Below, one piece after another: positions 28,901 through 36,113 of a stretch of 64,000 bases of DNA; position 1 is the stretch's first letter, and each line of letters opens with the position of its first letter. Under the pieces are notes generated by a model. It saw only the letters and a list, made by a program, of their open reading frames with translations, made no database searches and was not told the origin of the DNA. The stretch is from Arenibacter aquaticus (GTDB taxonomy: Bacteria; Bacteroidota; Bacteroidia; Flavobacteriales; Flavobacteriaceae), in assembly GCF_003957295.1 (NCBI RefSeq), contig NZ_RQPJ01000005.1:244282-308281 (forward strand). The letters are read 5' to 3'. Made by a program: the position numbers and the translations under genes.

Positions 28901-29319
28901 CCGTACACGAACAAAAAGATCCACTCCTAATTTACAAATTTGAAGCTTTTGAACTCTTCAAAGGCATGATAGATAAAGTAAACAAAGAGATCGTATCCTT
29001 TTTATTCAAAGGGGAACTGCCCAACCAAAGTTCTGAAATTCAGGAGGCACGCAATGTTCGCAGACCTAAGGAAAACCTAAAGACTACCAAAGAAGAAATT
29101 CCCAATAGCGATGAGTTGTCTGCCCAGAATAGGGCCGCTGGCCAAAACCAAGGAGGTAGACCACAGGTCACGGAAACTATTGTCAGGGAAAAAGCCAAAA
29201 TTGGAAGAAACGAAAGGGTGACCATTAAGCATGTAATGTCTGGCGAAAGCAAGACTGTAAAATACAAGCAAGCAGAACCTCTTTTGGATAAGGGAGAATG
29301 GGTATTAATAGAAGAATAA
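25960..29319 (+). CDS. secA: Preprotein translocase ATPase SecA
   Basis: SecA drives proteins through SecYEG. The 1119-residue product has Walker A MQTGEGKTLVATLPLYLNAL near residue 191, TYGTNNEFGFDYLRDNM, IVDEVDSVLVDDARTPLI near 300, IATNMAGRGTDIKL and RGRSGRQGDPGSSQFY. It is about 220 residues longer than E. coli SecA. One extra segment lies near residues 45-100 (acidic and helical) and another inside the preprotein cross-linking domain (about 330-450), as is usual for Bacteroidota. The C-terminus ends in KGEWVLIEE and lacks the usual Cys/His zinc tail. Confidence 0.97.
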   Translation: MSFLNSVLKVFVGDKSKKDVKILQPLVNQIKSFEAELEKLSHDELRAKTSFFKNKIKEDCKAINDKIEELLNEVKTSTDIDKNEDIYAEIDKLKEEAYTISEKALSEMLPEAFAVVKETAKRFANNETLSVTATENDRLLSGSKDYVSLDGDNAIWKNSWDAAGKQVTWDMVHYDVQLIGGIALHQGKIAEMQTGEGKTLVATLPLYLNALTGNGAHLVTVNDYLAKRDSAWMAPIFEFHGLSVDCIDKHQPNSDGRRAAYNADITYGTNNEFGFDYLRDNMAHTPTDLVQRPHNYAIVDEVDSVLVDDARTPLIISGPVPEGDRHEFNELKPKVGDIVNKQRAYLTGVLAEAKRLIKEGDTKEGAFLLLRVHRGLPKNKALIKFLSEEGVKQLLQKTENFYMQDNNREMPKVDEDLWFVIDEKNNQIELTEKGVEYLSGDGEKDFFVMPDIGSEIAKIENQELEINKEAELKEELFKDFAIKSERIHTMNQLLKAYTLFEKDVEYVVMDNKVMIVDEQTGRIMDGRRYSDGLHQAIEAKENVKIEAMTQTFATVTLQNYFRMYSKLAGMTGTAITEAGEFWEIYKLDVMEIPTNRPIARDDRQDLIYKTKREKYNAIIDEVTKISKSGRPVLIGTTSVEISELLSRMLTIRKVPHNVLNAKLHKKEADIVAEAGNAGVVTIATNMAGRGTDIKLSPEVKEAGGLAIIGTERHDSRRVDRQLRGRSGRQGDPGSSQFYVSLEDNLMRLFGSDRVAKMMDKMGLEDGEVIQHSMMTKSIERAQKKVEENNFGVRKRLLEYDDVMNAQREVVYKRRRHALQGERLKLDIANMIYDTCEVIVETNKAASDYKNFEFELIKYFSITSPISEEEFSKMGVQEMANVIYKTAFSHYKDKMERNAATAFPVIKKVYEDSENKFERIVVPFTDGIKSLNVVTNLQDAYETNGKQLVTDFEKNISLAIIDDSWKTHLRKMDELKQSVQLAVHEQKDPLLIYKFEAFELFKGMIDKVNKEIVSFLFKGELPNQSSEIQEARNVRRPKENLKTTKEEIPNSDELSAQNRAAGQNQGGRPQVTETIVREKAKIGRNERVTIKHVMSGESKTVKYKQAEPLLDKGEWVLIEE

Positions 29320-29360
29320 AACACATTCCATTCCAAAAATAACAGGATTTTTAGTACCGA

Positions 29361-29393
29361 AAAGCGGCGTCCCCCAAAGAACGCCGCTTTTTT
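29361..29393 (+). terminator. Rho-independent terminator of secA
   Basis: AAAGCGGCGT (29361-29370) pairs with ACGCCGCTTT (29381-29390) around CCCCCAAAGA and is followed by TTT. Confidence 0.92.
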
Positions 29394-29594
29394 ATTGCCC
29401 AAAAATTAATATATTTATAATTACACTGGGGTTTTTTCCTACTTAATTAACACCATAAAACCTATTAAGCAATGTTAACGATTTACTTAAAATTTAATTC
29501 CACGTATAAATTGTTTTAAACCTTAAAATATATCGTGCTTACATTCAAACGATTATATTTACGGTTAGAATATAACCATTAACCATTTTTTTTA

Positions 29595-30803
29595 ATGCGA
29601 ATACCCAATCAGGATCAGTACCAACTAAAGGACAAAGTGCATTTAATGCTGAGGGTGAACTATATTTCCTCTGCCCTGTCCATTATTTTTGGTATTCTCT
29701 GTATTTATTATCTAAAAATCACTCAAATAATTCCGGTTTCGTTTATCACTTTCGGGCTATTGAACTTGGTAAACACCCTATTGTTCCACAAACACAGAAA
29801 ACTTACCTTAACCTATAACATTACCTCTATTTCGGGCCTTTTGGCTTCTATCATCATTACCCTGTACAGCGGAGGCATCAACAGCCCCTTTATCTTTGTC
29901 CTGGCCCTAATTGTATTTGCCGGATATATTAGCACTAGAGGGTACGGACGTATTTATTTAAACCTAAACTTGGTTGTAATTATTCTAATATATTCGCAAA
30001 GCCTACCCGATTTTAGTTTCACCCATAATGTTGTCCCTGTAGAAAGTAGAAATATTTTTGGCCTTTTTAGTATACTCTTCTCTGTCTATCTCTTGGGCGG
30101 GGTGATTGGCAAGAACCTTCTAAAAGCCCACCATGAACTACATAAGATCAGAAATGAAAATGAGGCCCGAATAAAAGAAAAAGATACCCTATTGAAAGAA
30201 ATCCACCATAGGGTAAAGAACAACCTCCAAACCGTATCGAGCCTACTAAGCCTACAATCCAGGGTAATTGAGGAGCCCAGAATGAAAAACATGATCAAAA
30301 GTAGCCAAAACAGGGTTATTTCCATGGCCATGGTCCATGAGATGCTGTATATGCGCCACGACCTATCTAAGATAGAATATAAGTCATATGTGGAGGAATT
30401 AACCGATTATCTGGTGAGATCCTTTAAAGGCTCGGAAAACAATATTTCCCTAAAAATAAATATTCCAGATGTTAAACTTGGTATAGATACCGCCATTCCT
30501 TTGGGACTATTGATCAATGAAGTAGTCACCAATGCACTCAAATATGGAATAAAAGACAATGAACCAGGTGAAATATATATCAACCTGCAAAAGTCCAACG
30601 ACAAAGATTATATTTTATATATAGGCGATAATGGGGAAGGCTATCCAGAAACTATTAGCCATAAGAACACCAAGTCTCTTGGCCTAAAACTTATCTACAA
30701 TTTGTCCCGACAATTAAAAGGATCTATAAAAAGGGATTTTTCCAAGAAAGGCACCAACTATATTGTTGAGTTTTCAGATATCCAACATCCATTTAAAACC
30801 TAA
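29595..30803 (+). CDS. Membrane sensor histidine kinase (HisKA_2 type), orphan
   Basis: The 402-residue protein has five or six hydrophobic segments (residues about 20-165) with little periplasmic sequence, a short coiled linker, then a HisKA_2 dimerisation domain with the phospho-acceptor histidine near residue 204 in LKEIHHRVKNNLQTVSSLLS. The HATPase_c domain follows: LLINEVVTNALKYG (N box) and YIGDNGEGYP (G1 box). No response regulator gene is adjacent. The 7TM-like sensor suggests a membrane or small-molecule signal; the signal is unknown. Confidence 0.88.
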   Translation: MRIPNQDQYQLKDKVHLMLRVNYISSALSIIFGILCIYYLKITQIIPVSFITFGLLNLVNTLLFHKHRKLTLTYNITSISGLLASIIITLYSGGINSPFIFVLALIVFAGYISTRGYGRIYLNLNLVVIILIYSQSLPDFSFTHNVVPVESRNIFGLFSILFSVYLLGGVIGKNLLKAHHELHKIRNENEARIKEKDTLLKEIHHRVKNNLQTVSSLLSLQSRVIEEPRMKNMIKSSQNRVISMAMVHEMLYMRHDLSKIEYKSYVEELTDYLVRSFKGSENNISLKINIPDVKLGIDTAIPLGLLINEVVTNALKYGIKDNEPGEIYINLQKSNDKDYILYIGDNGEGYPETISHKNTKSLGLKLIYNLSRQLKGSIKRDFSKKGTNYIVEFSDIQHPFKT

Positions 30804-30891
30804 ATTGGTAATCGGAAGCCCAATTCACTTCCTAATACGGAACTAAATACAATTAGCAAAGCAAATTGTAGCACTTAAAGGGAATGCTGCA

Positions 30892-31008
30892 TCAATTCCC
30901 ATGTTTTGTCACTACTTTTAATATTTTCATGTTCTTCACTAATTTAAGATAAACCACCCTGAAATAAAGTAGTATGTACAATGGAAATAAAATAGCGATC
31001 AATATCAT
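30892..31008 (-). CDS. Possible 38-residue membrane peptide
   Basis: An ATG frame on the minus strand encodes MILIAILFPLYILLYFRVVY followed by LKLVKNMKILKVVTKHGN, that is, one membrane helix with a basic tail. It starts 57 bp downstream of the secreted-peptide gene on the same strand and could share its transcript. Amphipathic organisation is suggestive, but a 38-codon frame in A+T-rich DNA can arise by chance. Confidence 0.3.
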   Translation of the reverse strand: MILIAILFPLYILLYFRVVYLKLVKNMKILKVVTKHGN

Positions 31009-31065
31009 AGTATTCTCTTATGAAATAGGGCCCAATTGCCCTAATGTGATTATTTAATACACTTA

Positions 31066-31305
31066 TTAAGCCAATTTAGCCCTGTTCAATTTGGTAGAGA
31101 AAGACAATTCTTTGGTTACTTTAGAATTTTTGAACATATATAAACGGGCAACTGTATTGTTTGTTTCAGCAGCCACTTCTTGTTTAGAAGTAGCAGTTGC
31201 AATACCCATGGTTACAGTTTCAACCTTAACTTCAACAGCATCGTTTTGAGCTTGTGCAACTACTCCGATAAAAAGGACAAAAATTAAAGTTAAAATAGTT
31301 TTCAT
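31066..31305 (-). CDS. Small secreted protein of 79 residues
   Basis: With the ATG at 31305 the product begins MKTILTLIFVLFIGVVAQAQ, a signal peptide ending in an AxA-like site. An upstream ATG at 31350 would add 15 residues and hide it. The mature 59 residues run through VKVETVTMGIATATS to VARLYMFKNSKVTKELSFST and a basic end. I know similar short exported proteins from flavobacteria, but no function. It is flanked by 260-280 bp of non-coding DNA on each side. Confidence 0.7.
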   Translation of the reverse strand: MKTILTLIFVLFIGVVAQAQNDAVEVKVETVTMGIATATSKQEVAAETNNTVARLYMFKNSKVTKELSFSTKLNRAKLA

Positions 31306-31632
31306 GACTTGCGTTTTACTATATATATAACTCCAGCAAGTGTATTTCACTAGGTTCTGATTCGATGAATAACACTGTTTCTCGTTAAGTTGATAGAATT
31401 TGGATTAAGTGCAGAAAAATCCCGACAAACGTATCAGGCCGCCAAAACACTTCAGCGATTAAAAGTTGTATTTTATCGATGGCAGTAGGTTTTTACTTAC
31501 ACTCTATAACCTTCCTATTCCAACACTATATCCCAATTATTCAAAAAATTGATTTGATAAACAGCCAAGAAGTTGAAGATTATTATCGATATTTATAATT
31601 CATACCCCCTATTTCTGAAATGAAATGTACCA

Positions 31633-32271
31633 ATGGACCACAACAAGGAAACATTTGAAACCTGGAACAAAATAGCTTCCCTATATCAAGACAAGTTTAT
31701 GGATCTGGACTTGTACAACACTAGCTATGATCTTATTTGTGAATCCATATCATTAAAAAATGCAAGAATTTTGGAGATAGGCTGTGGCCCCGGAAACATT
31801 ACTAGATATCTTTTATCCAAAAGGCCCGACTTTAATATTCTGGGGCTAGATATTGCACCAAATATGATAACCTTGGCCAAAAAGAACAATCCAACCGCCA
31901 CCTTCAAGGTTATGGACTGTAGGGACATTAACCTACTAACCTCCCAGTATGACGGCATAGTATCAGGGTTTTGCCTACCCTTCCTTTCTGCTGCAAATTG
32001 TGTTCAATTTATTAAAGACAGCCACCAATTACTTTCCAACAACGGCTTGCTCTATATAAGTTTTGTAGAGGGCGAACCAAATAAATCGGGTTTTATAACA
32101 GGTAGTAATGGCAACAGAGTGTATTTCAATTATCATAAATTGGATACGCTAAGAGCACTATTACACCTTAATTCATTCATGGAACCTGAGGTTTATCACA
32201 TAGATTTTAAAAGAACCCACAGCCATCTGGAACAACATACAGTTCTATTAACTCGGAAAAAACAAGACTAA
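31633..32271 (+). CDS. Class I SAM-dependent methyltransferase
   Basis: The 212-residue protein has the SAM-binding motif I ILEIGCGPGNITRYLL (about residues 45-60), the acidic motif ILGLDIAPNMI and KVMDCRDI. The rest fits the Methyltransf_25/11 fold. It lies 84 bp upstream of the arsenic operon on the same strand, but it is shorter than arsenite methyltransferases (ArsM) and I cannot match their cysteine set, so a role in arsenic methylation is unproven. Substrate is unknown. Confidence 0.82.
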   Translation: MDHNKETFETWNKIASLYQDKFMDLDLYNTSYDLICESISLKNARILEIGCGPGNITRYLLSKRPDFNILGLDIAPNMITLAKKNNPTATFKVMDCRDINLLTSQYDGIVSGFCLPFLSAANCVQFIKDSHQLLSNNGLLYISFVEGEPNKSGFITGSNGNRVYFNYHKLDTLRALLHLNSFMEPEVYHIDFKRTHSHLEQHTVLLTRKKQD

Positions 32272-32317
32272 AGGGACAACTTTAAAAAAAGAAACAAAAG
32301 CATAGGATAAAAAAACT

Positions 32318-32340
32318 ATTAATCGTAATATTGCAATATA
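32318..32340. promoter_or_regulatory. Putative ArsR operator, copy 1
   Basis: A 23-bp element begins ATTAATCG and contains the perfect palindrome ATATTGCAATAT (32328-32339). It lies 16 bp before the arsR ATG and matches the element at 32703-32725 in 19 of 23 positions. The TAATATTG inside it is one mismatch from the -7 consensus, so operator and promoter probably overlap. Confidence 0.65.
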
Positions 32341-32355
32341 CAAATTCAATAAATC

Positions 32356-32688
32356 ATGGGATTAGCTAAAACAGAAATATTCTCTGATCAACAGAATGCA
32401 ATTGCCAGTTTTTCCAAAGCCTTTGGTCATCCGGCCAGAGTAGCCATATTACAACATTTATTTAAACTGGACACCTGTGTTTGTGGTGATCTGGTAAGCG
32501 AAATAGGCCTGGCACAACCCACCATTTCCCAGCACTTGAAGGAGTTGAAACTACTGGGACTTATAAAAGGAAATGTAGAGGGTACCAGCGTATGCTATTG
32601 CATCAACATAGAGAAATGGCAGGAAATGAAGGAAATCTTAAATAGTTTTCTTAATCAAGATCTAACTTCACAAGGAGATTGCTGCTAA
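32356..32688 (+). CDS. arsR: ArsR-family metalloregulator
   Basis: The 110-residue winged-helix repressor has C41-V-C43 in LDTCVCGDLVSEIG, the ELCVCDL-type arsenic or antimony sensing site in the DNA-binding helix, followed by QPTISQHLKELKLLGLIKG (recognition helix and wing). The extreme C-terminus is GDCC, a further thiol pair. It presumably represses its own operon and releases DNA on As(III) binding; the repeated element before it and before the next gene is the likely target. Confidence 0.9.
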   Translation: MGLAKTEIFSDQQNAIASFSKAFGHPARVAILQHLFKLDTCVCGDLVSEIGLAQPTISQHLKELKLLGLIKGNVEGTSVCYCINIEKWQEMKEILNSFLNQDLTSQGDCC

Positions 32689-32702
32689 AAAAATTTGAAT
32701 AC

Positions 32703-32725
32703 ATTAATCGCATTATTACAATAAA
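32703..32725. promoter_or_regulatory. Putative ArsR operator, copy 2 (inside the operon)
   Basis: This element reads ATTAATCGCATTATTACAAT then AAA and aligns without gaps to the element upstream of arsR (19 of 23 identical). It sits in the 48-bp gap between arsR and the DUF6428 gene, 12 bp before the latter's ATG, implying a second regulated promoter or roadblock site. Confidence 0.6.
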
Positions 32726-32736
32726 TTTATTTTATC

Positions 32737-33210
32737 ATGAAACTATCAGAAATAAAGACAATTTTAGGAAAATTGGAAACTATTGCATTCCAATTGCCAA
32801 ACGGCAATTTAGTACCCAATCATTTTCATGTTACTGAGGTTGGAAAAGTTACCAAAAACTTTATTGACTGCGGTGGTACCGTACGCAAAGAAGAGGTTGT
32901 AAATTTTCAACTATGGGATTCAAACGATTATGACCACCGATTACATCCTGAGAAGTTGGTACACATTATAGAACTATCGGAAAGGACTTTGGAAATTGGG
33001 GATTTGGAAATTGAGGTGGAATATCAAGGGGAAACGATTCAAAAATTTGGATTGGACTTTGATGGCACCAACTTTCTTTTGGCCACCAAGCATACAGATT
33101 GTTTGGCAAAGGATAACTGTGGGATCCCGACTGAAAAACCAAAAATAAAATTATCCCAACTACAAGAGGCATCGGCCAATTGTTGTGCGCCTAACTCTGG
33201 ATGCTGCTAA
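32737..33210 (+). CDS. DUF6428 family protein of the ars operon
   Basis: This 157-residue soluble protein is of a family often found beside arsenic genes in Bacteroidota. Conserved-looking stretches are PNGNLVPNHFHVTEVGKVTK, DCGGTVRKEEVVNFQLW and RLHPEKLVHIIEL. The C-terminus is rich in thiols (DCLAKDNCG and ANCCAPNSGCC), giving at least seven cysteines in the last 40 residues, which suits arsenite binding. Role is unknown; an As(III) chaperone or sensor is a reasonable hypothesis from position and cysteines. Confidence 0.75.
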   Translation: MKLSEIKTILGKLETIAFQLPNGNLVPNHFHVTEVGKVTKNFIDCGGTVRKEEVVNFQLWDSNDYDHRLHPEKLVHIIELSERTLEIGDLEIEVEYQGETIQKFGLDFDGTNFLLATKHTDCLAKDNCGIPTEKPKIKLSQLQEASANCCAPNSGCC

Positions 33211-33239
33211 CTGAATAATATCTTCACATACCTTTTTTT

Positions 33240-33875
33240 ATGACAGACGCAAAAACGAAGATCTTTGACCAAATAGATCTGGCTATCTCTCAACTTAGTA
33301 CTGCTAATATTAGTGAGGAGCGAAAAGAAATTCTACAGCCTTTAGCGGATTATATTCAGCATAAGGCAAATACTCAACAAGCAGTTAGAATTAATTTCAT
33401 ATGTACCCATAACTCCAGAAGGAGCCACTTATCCCAAGTCTGGGCACAAACTATGGCCTTCTATTTTAAGGTTAAGAATGTACAGTGTTATTCCGGCGGA
33501 ACAGAATCCACTGCCTTATTCCCTGTGGTGGCACAAACCCTTAAAAATACTGGATTCCAAATAAAAACCATTTCTGAAGGCAAAAACCCCATTTACAGTA
33601 TAAAATATGCCGAGAACGAGCCTCCCGTCATAGGGTTTTCAAAGAAATTGGATGATGAATTTAATCCCAAATCTGAATTTGCAGCAGTTATGACCTGTTC
33701 ACAGGCAGACGGGGGATGCCCATTTATCTCAGGAGCTGAAAAACGTTTCCCTATTACTTTTGATGACCCTAAGGCATTTGACAATACGCCACAGCAGGCT
33801 GAAAAATATCAGGAAAGAAGCCTTCAAATTGCAACGGAATTGTTATACGTATTTGCCCAAATAAAACCTCTATAA
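33240..33875 (+). CDS. Arsenate reductase-like low-molecular-weight phosphatase
   Basis: The 211-residue protein carries the CX5R loop with C55 and R61 in NFICTHNSRRSHLSQVWAQ, as in thioredoxin-coupled arsenate reductases of the LMW-PTPase fold. Further cysteines lie in VMTCSQADGGCPFISG near residue 155, and FDDPKAFDNTP follows. It would reduce As(V) to As(III) for the adjacent ACR3 pump. It is longer than the 130-140 residues of classic ArsC, with an extra 35-residue N-terminus. It ends exactly one base before the ACR3 ATG. Confidence 0.85.
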   Translation: MTDAKTKIFDQIDLAISQLSTANISEERKEILQPLADYIQHKANTQQAVRINFICTHNSRRSHLSQVWAQTMAFYFKVKNVQCYSGGTESTALFPVVAQTLKNTGFQIKTISEGKNPIYSIKYAENEPPVIGFSKKLDDEFNPKSEFAAVMTCSQADGGCPFISGAEKRFPITFDDPKAFDNTPQQAEKYQERSLQIATELLYVFAQIKPL

Positions 33876-34925
33876 ATGGCTTCGAACAAAAAATTAAGCT
33901 TTCTGGACAGCTACCTTACCTTATGGATTTTTACAGCCATGACTTTAGGGGTAAGTATAGGCTATTTTACACCTACTTTCCCAGAGTGGATCAACAGTTT
34001 TAGTAGTGGGGCCACCAATATACCAATTGCCATTGGACTCATCTTAATGATGTACCCTCCTTTGGCCAAGGTAGACTACTCTCTTTTGCCCAAGGTTTTT
34101 AAAAACACCAAGATTTTATCCATTTCATTGATTCTCAACTGGATTGTTGGCCCTATTTTGATGTTCGCCCTAGCCATTACTTTTTTAAGGGACTACCCAG
34201 AATATATGGTGGGCCTCATCCTTATAGGTTTGGCACGTTGCATTGCCATGGTACTTGTTTGGAACGACCTTGCGGAAGGGAGCAGTGAATATGGTGCCGG
34301 TTTGGTAGCCCTTAATAGTATATTTCAAGTATTTGCCTATAGTTTTTATGCCTGGATCTTTATAACCGTACTCCCTCCCTACTTTGGGTTTGAAGGGGCA
34401 ATAGTAGATATTTCCATAGCCACCATAGCAGAAAGTGTAGCCATTTATTTAGGCATTCCGTTTGCCTTGGGTTTTTTAAGCAGATTAATACTGGTTAAAA
34501 TGAAGGGTGAGGAATGGTATTCCAACACCTTTATTCCTACCATATCCCCTATGACATTGATTGCTTTATTGTTTACCATAGTAGTCATGTTTTCTTTAAA
34601 GGGCGAAATGATTGTTGGGATTCCCTTGGATGTTCTGATCATAGCCGTACCCTTACTACTATATTTCAGCCTAATGTTTATCATAGGGTTTTTCTTCACT
34701 AAAGCTATGGGAGCAGAATATGACAAGACAGCCTCGGTGGCCTTTACTGCGGCGGGAAACAATTTTGAACTGGCCATCGCCGTTGCCATAGCGGTCTTTG
34801 GATTAAATTCCGGACAGGCTTTCGCAGGGGTCATTGGTCCGTTGGTTGAAGTGCCGGCCCTAATTTTATTGGTCCGGGTAGCCTTTGGCTTGCGCAAGAA
34901 ATATTTCCTAAAAGCCAATGCCTAA
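33876..34925 (+). CDS. ACR3 family arsenite efflux permease
   Basis: The 349-residue protein has about ten membrane helices. C122 in [20 protein letters not shown] is the conserved cysteine of ACR3 permeases, and [20 protein letters not shown] is the second family signature. It expels As(III) using the proton motive force. It is the last gene of the operon arsR-DUF6428-arsC-like-ACR3, and its stop codon lies in the loop of a hairpin. Confidence 0.94.
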   Translation: MASNKKLSFLDSYLTLWIFTAMTLGVSIGYFTPTFPEWINSFSSGATNIPIAIGLILMMYPPLAKVDYSLLPKVFKNTKILSISLILNWIVGPILMFALAITFLRDYPEYMVGLILIGLARCIAMVLVWNDLAEGSSEYGAGLVALNSIFQVFAYSFYAWIFITVLPPYFGFEGAIVDISIATIAESVAIYLGIPFALGFLSRLILVKMKGEEWYSNTFIPTISPMTLIALLFTIVVMFSLKGEMIVGIPLDVLIIAVPLLLYFSLMFIIGFFFTKAMGAEYDKTASVAFTAAGNNFELAIAVAIAVFGLNSGQAFAGVIGPLVEVPALILLVRVAFGLRKKYFLKANA

Positions 34926-34941
34926 ATCAGGATTGGCTTTT
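34910..34941 (+). terminator. Hairpin at the end of the ars operon
   Basis: AAAAGCCAAT (34910-34919) and ATTGGCTTTT (34932-34941) form a perfect 10-bp stem around the ACR3 stop codon. The 3' arm ends in four T residues and is followed by GGG, so it is a weaker intrinsic terminator than others here. Confidence 0.6.
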
Positions 34942-35250
34942 GGGCTATTGGAGCCATCAATGTCCATACAAAAGGTCCTATTTTAATTTATTGAATACTT
35001 TTATGAATCTAGCAAAACTCCCAAATAGGTCCTCACCCTTCCAATTGATAAAATAACCTCTATATCTAACGTATAACGCCATAGCTGATTACAGCTCTCA
35101 GATTTAACACACCAAAAGAATTCTATTGTTGACCTAGGAGTTTAATCCTTTCATGACCCGTACCTGATTCCTGGGTAATAGTACATCAATTGTCAATTGC
35201 AATACCTTGGTGGAAAATGCTTAACTTGGTAGGTAGTAGCAATAACTGTT
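34926..35250 (+). other. 325-bp gap without a recognisable gene
   Basis: Apart from the right arm of the ars terminator I see no convincing frame. A tandem CAATTGTCAATTG (about 35188-35200) and a TACCTTGG one mismatch from the -7 consensus lie in the last 70 bp and could belong to the promoter of the small membrane protein gene. Confidence 0.4.
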
Positions 35251-35568
35251 ATGAAACCAATAAAAAGACTAAAGCTAATCCCCTTTGCCTGTTTCCAAGC
35301 CTTTCTGGGACTGTTAATTGGCCTGCTCTGCGGAATACTGTACGCCTTCGGCGGACTCCTCATTGATATTGGGGTAAGTTTAGGCCTACTTAACCCTGAA
35401 TCCATGTCTACACCAGGATTGAGTGTGGGAACCCTGCTGGCTTTTGGAGCACTCTTGGGGATGCCCCTTATTTTCGCCGGGCTAGGATTTGTACTGGGAA
35501 TTGTTGAGGCAGTATTATACAACCTATATGCCAAATGGTTCGGCGGACTAAAATTGGATTTTGATTAG
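35251..35568 (+). CDS. Small membrane protein of unknown function
   Basis: The 105-residue product has two long hydrophobic segments rich in Gly and Leu (residues about 10-45 and 58-90) separated by NPESMSTPGLS, and a short polar tail LKLDFD. The N-terminus is basic (MKPIKRLK). I do not recognise the family. It lies 33 bp upstream of the VOC protein gene. Confidence 0.65.
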   Translation: MKPIKRLKLIPFACFQAFLGLLIGLLCGILYAFGGLLIDIGVSLGLLNPESMSTPGLSVGTLLAFGALLGMPLIFAGLGFVLGIVEAVLYNLYAKWFGGLKLDFD

Positions 35569-35601
35569 CGCAAGACACAACCCTATTTCAACCTCATAAA
35601 C

Positions 35602-35982
35602 ATGATAAGAACCCAACCCATTATTGCCGTGGAAGACGTGAAAAAAAGTTCCAATTGGTACCAAAGGCTTCTACAATGTAAAAGCGGTCACGGTGGGCCA
35701 ACATTTGAAATTCTATTAAATGAGCAGGAGGAACAGATCCTGTCCCTTCACAAATGGGGGGACCACGATCACCCTACCCTTTCCAATCCAGATATAACAG
35801 TAGGAAATGGATTGATCCTATATTTTGTGGTAGACGACCTGGATCTAATATGGAAAAATGCTGAATCCCTAAATGCTACAATAGAAAACACACCACAAAT
35901 AAACCCCAATTCGGGACGTAGGGAATTTTCCGTAAGAGATATTGATGGTTACTACTTGTCTATCTGCTCCAAAAAACAATAA
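35602..35982 (+). CDS. VOC (glyoxalase/bleomycin-resistance) family protein
   Basis: This is a 126-residue single-module vicinal-oxygen-chelate protein: PIIAVEDVKKSSNWYQRLL at the start, LILYFVVDDLDLIWKNAE in the middle and REFSVRDIDGYYLSICSKK at the end. His and Glu residues of the metal site are plausible but not certain. Such proteins can bind antibiotics, isomerise or dioxygenate small molecules. The specific role is unknown. Confidence 0.85.
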   Translation: MIRTQPIIAVEDVKKSSNWYQRLLQCKSGHGGPTFEILLNEQEEQILSLHKWGDHDHPTLSNPDITVGNGLILYFVVDDLDLIWKNAESLNATIENTPQINPNSGRREFSVRDIDGYYLSICSKKQ

Positions 35983-36113
35983 CTTAATCGTTCTTGGTTC
36001 CAAAATACCCAACCGCTACTAGCAGGTGATTCATCAAAGCAAAGGCTCCTGGAACATAAAAGCAGATGAATCGCGAAGAGGAAATTTTAGATTACCGAAA
36101 ACAGTGTTTTGAT

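Noticed and set aside
31633-32271. Calling the methyltransferase before arsR an arsenite methyltransferase (ArsM)
   Set aside because: It is shorter than ArsM and I cannot align the conserved ArsM cysteines; proximity alone is not enough.
34445-34918. 157-codon minus-strand frame inside the ACR3 gene
   Set aside because: The antisense of a membrane protein gene commonly stays open; the product is low-complexity and has no promoter.
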